NCBI RefSeq assembly: GCF_002954265.1
Contig: NZ_PPSL01000001.1
Location: forward strand, 992,001 to 1,056,000
Reading direction: 5' to 3'
DNA from: Flavipsychrobacter stenotrophus
GTDB lineage: Bacteria; Bacteroidota; Bacteroidia; Chitinophagales; Chitinophagaceae
DNA length: 64,000 bases
A program made the position numbers and the translations under genes. The notes under the pieces were generated by a model that saw only the letters and a list, made by a program, of their open reading frames with translations, had not been told where the DNA came from and ran no database searches. Of this stretch, positions 1-7,671 are shown one piece after another; position 1 is the first letter of the stretch; each line of letters starts with the position of its first letter.

Positions 1-3000
1 TACCCTGTTCCTGTAGTCGGGACTTCTAAAGAAAATAAGCCTGTATGCGCCGCGCTATTATTTATGCTCAACGCGCTTGGGTTGCTTAACTGGAGCAGGT
101 CATATTGCGTAGAAGTACCCAACGACGTTGTGCCAAATAACGGACGGATAAACGAATGGTTATAGCCCATCAGGTTGTACAACAGGTGCAGCATGCTATA
201 GTCTTCAAACCCTTCGGCAATAACTTCCCCCTGCCTGGCATTGGTGGCTATAGCTACAGGCAGGTCTTCATTGTGACCAAAAACAGCGGTTGAATAGTTG
301 CCAGTAGCATCCCTGTTTTCAATCTCTACCCCAAATGGCGACCACTTGGTAATAGTTCGTACCAGTTTCCAGTTCTGGTCAATAGTAAAGTTGATATCAG
401 GCTGGAAGTAGTTGTAAGGGAACCGTATGCATTCATCATAAAAATTGAGGCTGTACAAGTTGTATCCTTTAAATAGGCCTTCCTCTCCCGGGCCACCATT
501 GCTTCTTCCTTTTGTATATACGTAGTCACTCAACAGTCTGTATATTCCCCTTTGCCCAATTGCATACGGATTAATGCTATCAGCATTAGCCAGGTAGTTA
601 TGTGGCATTACGGTATTTGAATCACAATAGGTACTCGCTGTAAGATTGATACGTCCTCCGTTATAGATGTCTAAGGTCCCTGTTCCAAAAGGCAATGTCA
701 GCTGGCTGTAGTTCTCTATTGTATTGATAAGCATATTCCTGTTGCCTGAACGGACAACCTTAAAATGAACGTCCTTTAGCACATTGCCGGTATCCCATCC
801 TGCCGTATTCAGTGGAAATCTCGGCAACACAGAACCTACACAAGCCTCTTTGTGAGAAGGACTGCAATCCAGGCAATAGACGGTACCCATAAACCAGGTG
901 GTAGTGCGGTAACTTGTATGAGAAGCACTATCTGTAAAGTCAAAGAGCAACTCATCTCCAACTCTTAAACCGGAATCAGAAAAATAGAATTTCCCAATGT
1001 GGTTGCTGTCAATCTTTACACGGGCTATGTCCGCTTCATACTTGATGTTTTCATATGCAGGAGCCATACCTGAATATGCCCAATAAGCTGGAACGTTCGT
1101 TGTAAATTCCCGTTCCCCATACTCGTTGTCGACCGAGGTGATGACTACCTGGCCCGTTTCGGGGTCGTACACTTCATTTCGCTGTGTCACGCTGGCACCT
1201 TCATTAAACGTCTCAACGCTTTCTAAAATGCCATATTGCTGTACCACTTTCGTTACCGTTGCTGACCTAAACAGATTACGGTAGCGCGCATACCATGGAT
1301 AAGCAAACAGGATCGGGATGATCGCTGTTGCATAGCCTGACACATTGAGGTTGATATTAAAACTAATATTGGTGGTCCGTTCGTGTTTTTCCCTCGTATC
1401 TATGGTGACATCGGCATCCACACCCAACTGACGGTTTACAAATTCTAACTGGTTAGTGACTTTATTAAAAATGAGACAGGACACATTATTCTCCAATCTG
1501 TCAATCGCCGAATGCTTATAGTTATAGACCTGCGAGCTGATCAATTGCAGTTCTCCAGTCTTTGGTTTTCGAATGTGATGCTCTATAGATTTTGGCTTAC
1601 CATGCATATCATTCATAACAAGTGTAAACCCTTGTTCTGCTTTTACTGTGGTCTCCTGCTTAACGATGAGGTATAGCCGTTCGGTGGAAGGCACAAGCTT
1701 AGATGCCTTGCTATATATCGGGAAATCTTTGGCCGTATAGTAGCGGTATATATCCAATCCCTGGGACGACTTGCCGACATCAGAATGTATGCTCGAAACA
1801 GTAACCTTGCTATACCCGACGCTTCCCATTGGAAATAACGACTCCCCTAGTGGAAGTTCCTGGAATAAGTCGACAGGGTCCATGGGCGGCCAATGGCGGC
1901 CTTCAGCCCCATGGTAGGGCACCGGCTGCCGTAATGGGTTTTCGTCCCCGCCTATCAATGGTTCATAACTGGCAACACCACTGCTGACATCACTGTTATC
2001 TTCAATTTTATAGCTATATTTTTTACCGTAAGTAGCATCCTGCTCATTTCCTCCGCTTAGTTTACTCCAGGAATCATAAAAGAGCAGGGACTTTACTCTT
2101 TGCCCGCCCCCTTTTTTATGTAGGCCGGGACTTTTCAACCGGATAAACGAAAGATTGAGCGAGGCAGCCTGCGCCGCCCTTTTTCTCAAAAAAGGAATTA
2201 TAGGGTTCTGAACAAGACTGGCCAATTCTGCAAAATTCCCGAACATGTGACCAATGGCATGAAGCATATCCCAATCGGGCTCCGATCCCGGGTACATTAC
2301 TTGTGGGATATTATATCTCCCGGTATTTATCGCAGTATAAGTCACAGGGTTCAACCGTACTTCGGATCCTCCTTCTGGATCCACAGGTTCTAGCAATATA
2401 TATCCATGAATGCCATCGCTACAGAAGCCTGAGCTATCTACTCTGGTATACCCCTTTACCTGCTCATATCCATCTTTGTCTGCGCGTAGCTTTACTCTGA
2501 AATTGTAGTAAAGCAGGTTCGTATCAATAAAGTAGTTCCGTATTCCCAGCGATGGTATTTCATCAGCTATTCTCCTTTTAAAATAGAGGAAAAGATTAGG
2601 TGATTTTTTATTGCGGTATAGTTGGTCAGAGCCATCGAATTCCCAGCTATTCCCGATACCGTCAATAAGAAACATCTCATTTGCTTCTTTGTCCTGGACA
2701 TAGGCATAGTCGTCAGCTTCGTAATTGGCTTCTATAACACCACCGGAAGGAAGGCCAATGCGGGTGAGTGACCATGCCGACGCATATAAATTGTTAGCAG
2801 TATCATTTTGGTCAACAAACGGGTATTCATAGTTGCGAGCATGATTTTGCGGCTTGTAGTTTCCCCATCTATCCTTATTGGGAAAATCATAGCCTGGATT
2901 ATACCCATATGCGAACTGGTAGGGACTAATCATGCTTTTTTGGGATTTCCCATACCTGAAATATATTTTATTCAGCGTGAGCTTTCCACCACTTCCATTT

Positions 3001-5417
3001 AAAGTATTCTCGATCCCTTGGCATAGCGTGTCGGAATACACGAAAAATACTGTTTTAATAGGAATCGCATTTGTAGCATTGATAAAGCGGTCATGTTTAT
3101 TAAATAGCTTTATTGAATCTAGCTTATACGAGGGCGCATGGGCTGAAGCACTATCATATGGATGTATTCCATATGGCGTCGTAGAAGTAATCGCATCAGA
3201 ACTGCCACATGCATCATTGCGGACAGAAGTATAAAATTCCGCAACAAAGTTTCTTGTTTCAATGGAATGTAAGAGCCACTCTTCTCTTGAGCCAATTATG
3301 TAGCTGGCCTTGTCATCATTTTTATCCATCCGGTAGCCTGGATTGTACTGCGCGGCACCACTAAAATAGGGTGCGCGCCAGCGATAATCTTTTTCTTTGA
3401 GCGAGTAATTCAGCTTTGTATAAGAACCAAGATCGTCGTCAGATATCCCGTTGCCGGAAACATCAACATAATCAGTTGACAGTACGGACGTCAATAAAAA
3501 GCTATGTGCATAAGATGGCGTAATACTACCATTATAAAAATGATCATTACCCTTAGAATTATTTACCCCATCATCGGTTCCGCTGAAAGCTATCAACCCA
3601 TCTGGCGAATCGCCAGAACCATTCACACTAAATGTGGCTTGCTTTTGAATATTATTCATCGCAGGGAAGCCGTAGACATACCTGCGCCCATCTTTCTGTA
3701 ATTGCACTATCTCGGAAAGCTGGTCCTTCTTTCTTCCCAATTTGCCCGTGCCAATTCTGTGTATGGTTTCTTTTGTCGGCTCTGGTCCTGAATTAAAGCC
3801 ATCGGTGGAGGTATAATTGATAATGTCAGGATTGCTACCTACTCCGGTTATAGATGCCTCCTCCGCAGTAAAATAATAAACAAGGTTACCCCTGGCGTCG
3901 CGCTTACTGGTTGAGTTGATTTTTTCAGCCGGAAAATGGGTTATCCCGCTATTGGGTTCCATAAGGTCAAAACCATTTATCTGCCTGGTGTAATCAGGAT
4001 CAACAAGAGCCAGTTCCCCACCTTCTCTTAGATAAACATTTTCATAAATACTTCCGGACTTTCTTTGTGCAAATTCCCTGTAATAATCCCCCCAAGGGCC
4101 TGAAGTAATCCTTGTCTTAGAATTTGTATAATCACCCCCAATTTCAAACCATTCCGGAAGCCCCGCTTCCAGACCGAAGGAATTAGATTCATTGTCACTA
4201 CGCGCATAAGCATCATAAACACAGCCATAATCATTCCTGAATGGGCGGAACATCCCCCCGGTTCCCTGGCCGCTAACGCTGTATATATCATAAGTCATAT
4301 TGGCCATCGGCAGGTACTTCATTGTCTCGTTGAACATCCCATCTTTGTCCCTTGTAAAATCCAGTATTGATGAGTACTGTCCCGGATGCTGTGTCTGGGC
4401 GTTTTGCATGTAGAGGTAGCCATAGCTCTGCCTGGAACCATCGGTAGCATAACTCACAACAGACTGCATCGCGTTCCCGGTTAAATATCCTAGGTTCCAT
4501 CCATATTCGAGCCCCATTTTAACCCTACCCATAATGGAATACATTGTTGCAATATTGGTTTGGACCGGAACATAATTTTGAAGCCCGATCGGGATGCTTC
4601 CTGAAATAGGTATGGAATTTGTATTGCCTTTCCCTCCGTGATGATTCTTCTCAGCGGGAGGGTGTTTGGGGCCATTATTTGTCGATGTAGCACTGATGGA
4701 CAAATTGATATTGCTGAGACCCGTCCGCGACGAGTATCCCTGGTTGACACCAATACCCATACCCGCGTCGTGCTGCAGAACTTTTTCGGTGAAGGGGCGT
4801 TGAGCGCCAACGCTATAATCTACGTCGGCACCGGACTGAGACCCCACACCAATATTTACCCCTACTGAAATAAATTTCTTGAATGTGTGACTGACCCCCA
4901 GATTTATATCCGCGCTCGCCCCCCTGTAATTATTTGCCGAGAAGGTTAATCCGAGGTCTATTGTAGCTATCGACGGATTAGGATCGCCCTTCCCAAAAAG
5001 TTCGAGTCCAGCACCTATACCAATCCTCATAGTAGTGTCGCTCCTGATATGCATTTGCTTGGAAATAGTATCACCATTAAAATCATCTGGCATTCCCCTA
5101 ACTGTTCTGTTTATCTCCCCTGGATTTATGTTCCAACCAAGGCCTACCCAGCTGGCTTCTTGCTCCATGTTCACGCCACCGTGGTAGGCAATGTTTATGG
5201 GATACCCTTCAACATCCAGCAGGGGGATATTATAAACGAAGTCTCCACTGAACATATCTACCATATCGGTAGTGCCAATAGGTTCAAATGACAGCACCTC
5301 CGGTTGTGTAGGACCCGTAGTCAATGCAAACGTAGTCGCAGGCTGAATCAGCTCGGTGCCCAAAATCAACAAGAGCATCCATGCGGTGCATTTTATGGTC
5401 TTCTTATATTTTTTCAT
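1..5417 (-). CDS. Giant exported SpvB/RHS-like surface protein (partial, C-terminus outside window)
   Basis: The reading frame opens at ATG 5417 and has no stop down to the left edge, giving at least 1805 residues. The N-terminus has a lysine-rich start and a hydrophobic segment (a signal peptide), followed by ALTTGPTQPEV and motifs such as MVDMFSGDFVYNIPLL and ASWVGLGWNINPGEI. I associate these with very large Bacteroidota proteins related to the SpvB/RHS N-terminal region. Near the cut end the motifs NRDATGNYSTAVFGHN and AHTGLFSLEV also fit that family. The protein is probably surface-exposed or released; its biochemical role is not known to me. It is the last visible gene of a five-gene operon, 8 bp after the lipoprotein gene. 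What lies further downstream, such as a toxin tip or a sorting domain, cannot be seen here. Confidence 0.85.
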   Translation of the reverse strand, partial: MKKYKKTIKCTAWMLLLILGTELIQPATTFALTTGPTQPEVLSFEPIGTTDMVDMFSGDFVYNIPLLDVEGYPINIAYHGGVNMEQEASWVGLGWNINPGEINRTVRGMPDDFNGDTISKQMHIRSDTTMRIGIGAGLELFGKGDPNPSIATIDLGLTFSANNYRGASADINLGVSHTFKKFISVGVNIGVGSQSGADVDYSVGAQRPFTEKVLQHDAGMGIGVNQGYSSRTGLSNINLSISATSTNNGPKHPPAEKNHHGGKGNTNSIPISGSIPIGLQNYVPVQTNIATMYSIMGRVKMGLEYGWNLGYLTGNAMQSVVSYATDGSRQSYGYLYMQNAQTQHPGQYSSILDFTRDKDGMFNETMKYLPMANMTYDIYSVSGQGTGGMFRPFRNDYGCVYDAYARSDNESNSFGLEAGLPEWFEIGGDYTNSKTRITSGPWGDYYREFAQRKSGSIYENVYLREGGELALVDPDYTRQINGFDLMEPNSGITHFPAEKINSTSKRDARGNLVYYFTAEEASITGVGSNPDIINYTSTDGFNSGPEPTKETIHRIGTGKLGRKKDQLSEIVQLQKDGRRYVYGFPAMNNIQKQATFSVNGSGDSPDGLIAFSGTDDGVNNSKGNDHFYNGSITPSYAHSFLLTSVLSTDYVDVSGNGISDDDLGSYTKLNYSLKEKDYRWRAPYFSGAAQYNPGYRMDKNDDKASYIIGSREEWLLHSIETRNFVAEFYTSVRNDACGSSDAITSTTPYGIHPYDSASAHAPSYKLDSIKLFNKHDRFINATNAIPIKTVFFVYSDTLCQGIENTLNGSGGKLTLNKIYFRYGKSQKSMISPYQFAYGYNPGYDFPNKDRWGNYKPQNHARNYEYPFVDQNDTANNLYASAWSLTRIGLPSGGVIEANYEADDYAYVQDKEANEMFLIDGIGNSWEFDGSDQLYRNKKSPNLFLYFKRRIADEIPSLGIRNYFIDTNLLYYNFRVKLRADKDGYEQVKGYTRVDSSGFCSDGIHGYILLEPVDPEGGSEVRLNPVTYTAINTGRYNIPQVMYPGSEPDWDMLHAIGHMFGNFAELASLVQNPIIPFLRKRAAQAASLNLSFIRLKSPGLHKKGGGQRVKSLLFYDSWSKLSGGNEQDATYGKKYSYKIEDNSDVSSGVASYEPLIGGDENPLRQPVPYHGAEGRHWPPMDPVDLFQELPLGESLFPMGSVGYSKVTVSSIHSDVGKSSQGLDIYRYYTAKDFPIYSKASKLVPSTERLYLIVKQETTVKAEQGFTLVMNDMHGKPKSIEHHIRKPKTGELQLISSQVYNYKHSAIDRLENNVSCLIFNKVTNQLEFVNRQLGVDADVTIDTREKHERTTNISFNINLNVSGYATAIIPILFAYPWYARYRNLFRSATVTKVVQQYGILESVETFNEGASVTQRNEVYDPETGQVVITSVDNEYGEREFTTNVPAYWAYSGMAPAYENIKYEADIARVKIDSNHIGKFYFSDSGLRVGDELLFDFTDSASHTSYRTTTWFMGTVYCLDCSPSHKEACVGSVLPRFPLNTAGWDTGNVLKDVHFKVVRSGNRNMLINTIENYSQLTLPFGTGTLDIYNGGRINLTASTYCDSNTVMPHNYLANADSINPYAIGQRGIYRLLSDYVYTKGRSNGGPGEEGLFKGYNLYSLNFYDECIRFPYNYFQPDINFTIDQNWKLVRTITKWSPFGVEIENRDATGNYSTAVFGHNEDLPVAIATNARQGEVIAEGFEDYSMLHLLYNLMGYNHSFIRPLFGTTSLGTSTQYDLLQLSNPSALSINNSAAHTGLFSLEVPTTGTG

Positions 5418-5425
5418 AGACAGCT

Positions 5426-6028
5426 TTAATCGATCAGGTTAGGAATATTGTTCAGGTCGTCTTTTTTTATCTTTACTTTAATAATGCCATTTTTAAAAAT
5501 CTGATCACTGAATGACAATTGCATGTCTTCTTTAGGAGCATCTTCTTTGCCAGGCAACGTAAATCCCACTAACATTGTTTCTTCAGGGGTTAGGTTATAG
5601 TTGTTCTCAAACTCATACGCGATTGGATATAACGTGTCTGTCTGGTTGTATAAAAGTTTGATATCCTTTGCTGCGCCATTCAGAAAATAATTTAACCTCT
5701 TGTCATATTCATCCCGGGATTCCAGATTGTACCGAAGTGGAGAAACGCTATTGTCAGCTCTTTTTATTTTTATTGCAAAACAGGCTGTTCCTTTTAATTC
5801 TTGCTTTCTCTTTTCTCTTCCTTTATCATCATTTTCCTGCAACAGAATGTATTCAATCGGCCTGTACTGTATAGTGTATTCCCAGCCATCAATAGCTACA
5901 GTCTTTTTAAGGCCGTTCTTCTCTTCCTTGATAAAGCCCACATATTCGTGGCCTTTCAAAGACTTTTTACAGCCAATGAAAAACAGGATAACCAACAGTG
6001 AGCCATATAGACTAATTACCTTCTTCAT
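5426..6028 (-). CDS. Predicted lipoprotein of the giant-protein operon
   Basis: A 200-residue protein with a lipoprotein signal: a hydrophobic segment ends in LFFIGCKKS, so Cys20 would be lipidated. The mature part is hydrophilic, rich in Lys, Asp and Glu, with no domain I recognise. Its start overlaps the end of the Skp-like gene by 17 bp and the giant gene follows after 8 bp, so the three are almost certainly co-translated. I infer a periplasmic or outer-membrane accessory role for the giant protein; this rests on context only. Confidence 0.8.
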   Translation of the reverse strand: MKKVISLYGSLLVILFFIGCKKSLKGHEYVGFIKEEKNGLKKTVAIDGWEYTIQYRPIEYILLQENDDKGREKRKQELKGTACFAIKIKRADNSVSPLRYNLESRDEYDKRLNYFLNGAAKDIKLLYNQTDTLYPIAYEFENNYNLTPEETMLVGFTLPGKEDAPKEDMQLSFSDQIFKNGIIKVKIKKDDLNNIPNLID

Positions 6029-6509
6029 ACTTTTTGTTTACATATTTTATTGCTTCTGAAGTAAGGTCGTAATAATCGTCATTGAACAATACTGACCCCA
6101 TACCATTTGCCCCGATTATCAGGTGAAGCCCCTTTGATTTGCCATATGCATCAATGGCGCTGTTCAGCCGCTTCCATACCTGCTCGTTTATTTCTTTATT
6201 GCTTTGTTTATATTCATTTTCAACATAGCTGCGTACGTAGCTATAGGCATAGGACATCTTCTTTATCCCGTCGTCATTTTTAACAGCTTTAGCCATGTTA
6301 AGCAGGTTCTCTACGCTATCCATTTGCTTGCCTAGCATCTGTAGCTTGACCTTAGCCTTATCTTCCAGTTCTTTCTTCATATTGTATTGGTCGAATAACC
6401 TTACCGCGTCCACTACGCCTATCTTTTTGTTGTCATTCTTCAACATTAAGTAAACACCTGTGCCTGTTAGGGCACTCATCAAAAAAGAGATTATGAAAAT
6501 TTTAGCCAT
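6012..6509 (-). CDS. OmpH/Skp-like periplasmic chaperone
   Basis: A 165-residue protein with an N-terminal hydrophobic segment (about residues 3-22) that may stay as a membrane anchor. A short beta strand (KKIGVVDAVRLFDQY), a long charged helical region (about 45-120) and a C-terminal return strand (LHLIIGANG... VLFNDDYYDLT) follow. This order is the Skp/OmpH plan, in which helical arms hold unfolded outer-membrane proteins in the periplasm. Length is normal for the family. Housekeeping skp genes usually sit next to bamA; this copy lies inside the giant-protein operon, so it may serve only the products of this operon. Family call fairly sure, dedicated role inferred. Confidence 0.8.
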   Translation of the reverse strand: MAKIFIISFLMSALTGTGVYLMLKNDNKKIGVVDAVRLFDQYNMKKELEDKAKVKLQMLGKQMDSVENLLNMAKAVKNDDGIKKMSYAYSYVRSYVENEYKQSNKEINEQVWKRLNSAIDAYGKSKGLHLIIGANGMGSVLFNDDYYDLTSEAIKYVNKKYEEGN

Positions 6510-6527
6510 GCCCAGGATCGTTTTGTT

Positions 6528-7664
6528 TTATCGTGTAAAATCAGGATTTATATATTCAAAGGGTATTGCAAAATGCTCACCTGATTTCGTTGCCACCAGC
6601 AGCCTGTATTGGTGCTGGTGTTTTAAATTGCCTTTCTCCATTAAGTCAAGCGTGTAGCGGTTGTCACCATACTGCGCAGGAAGCTTGTTGGGCTTGATTG
6701 TATGCTCTTTTCCTTTTTCATCTACCAGTTTTAGAATCAACGTATCCCTTCTGCCTTTATCCAGGTCATATTTCAGTTTTATTTCGCCAGTTGCATATAA
6801 CTGAGCAGCACCGTTTTCTTTTCTTATATCAATGTATGACCTGCTTACCGGTGGTCCAGTGATTGGGCTTTCATCTACTATGGTAAACTGCCATGTTTCT
6901 GCGCCACCTAGTAGTATGCCTTTGTAATAAGCGTCTACTGTCCATGCATAGGGTTGGTTCTTAACCAATGGCCTGGCATAAATGGGGTAGACTTTGCTGT
7001 TCTGCATCAGGTTCTTTTCGTCATACACGGGTTGGTTGCGCATCACTGCGTTAACAGGATTCTGCCCCTGCTTTATTTCCGCAACCCTAAGCCGGTATGT
7101 CAGCTCATTCGAAAAGGAGTAGTTAGCTACCCACGACAACATAGGCGTGTACTCATGTATTTTTGCCTTGTTTTCGGGCTCTAATAAGTTGATCAGGAAC
7201 ACTTCGTCGGACTTGTGATAAAGGCACTCGTCAAATGGATGCTCTGACACTTCTCCATGCGCCGAAATTGGCGCAACTGACACACAGTATTCATACGTTC
7301 CTTCGGGCAGGGTTTTATAATTGAAGAACAACTCTTTCAGCGCAGATGACGAAAACTGCCACTGTGGATGCGCCTGTCCGGCATCAATGGTGTTCATCCC
7401 GGTGTGGAGATCGTATTTAAATGAATAACTAAAATTCTGAGGAGAATTCCGGAACCTGACAGTACCCGTTATCTGCACTTTACCTACGTTTGTCCCTAAA
7501 GCCTGCAATCTGAAATTCAGTATGTTTTCGGGCGTTAGATTGATGCCATCTACAGGAGACAGATCAACGACCAGGTTCTGCTGTGCACTAGCGCATACTG
7601 TAAACAGCAGGCAACACAGCAATAACAGGAGATTGTTCCCCAATGAATTGATTGTTCGTTTCAT
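6528..7664 (-). CDS. Exported Fn3-like protein, resembles TANFOR-domain proteins
   Basis: A 378-residue protein with a clear signal peptide (hydrophobic run ending in CASAQQ). The middle (about residues 150-265) reads as a fibronectin-III-like fold: LLEPENKAKIHEYTPMLSW, then a strand pattern TYRLRVAEIKQGQNP and YAWTVDAYYKG. The pattern resembles the Bacteroidota TANFOR domain from memory, not from a search. An Ig-like N-terminal part (about 25-130) and a beta-rich C-terminal part flank it. The gene starts 7 bp after the upstream 976-residue gene. A role as a periplasmic or surface adaptor of the operon is inferred. Confidence 0.75.
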   Translation of the reverse strand: MKRTINSLGNNLLLLLCCLLFTVCASAQQNLVVDLSPVDGINLTPENILNFRLQALGTNVGKVQITGTVRFRNSPQNFSYSFKYDLHTGMNTIDAGQAHPQWQFSSSALKELFFNYKTLPEGTYEYCVSVAPISAHGEVSEHPFDECLYHKSDEVFLINLLEPENKAKIHEYTPMLSWVANYSFSNELTYRLRVAEIKQGQNPVNAVMRNQPVYDEKNLMQNSKVYPIYARPLVKNQPYAWTVDAYYKGILLGGAETWQFTIVDESPITGPPVSRSYIDIRKENGAAQLYATGEIKLKYDLDKGRRDTLILKLVDEKGKEHTIKPNKLPAQYGDNRYTLDLMEKGNLKHQHQYRLLVATKSGEHFAIPFEYINPDFTR

Positions 7665-7671
7665 AGTCCGT

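Noticed and set aside
4490-4868. Several frames of 70-106 codons inside the giant gene region
   Set aside because: They overlap the uninterrupted giant frame, which has clear family motifs.
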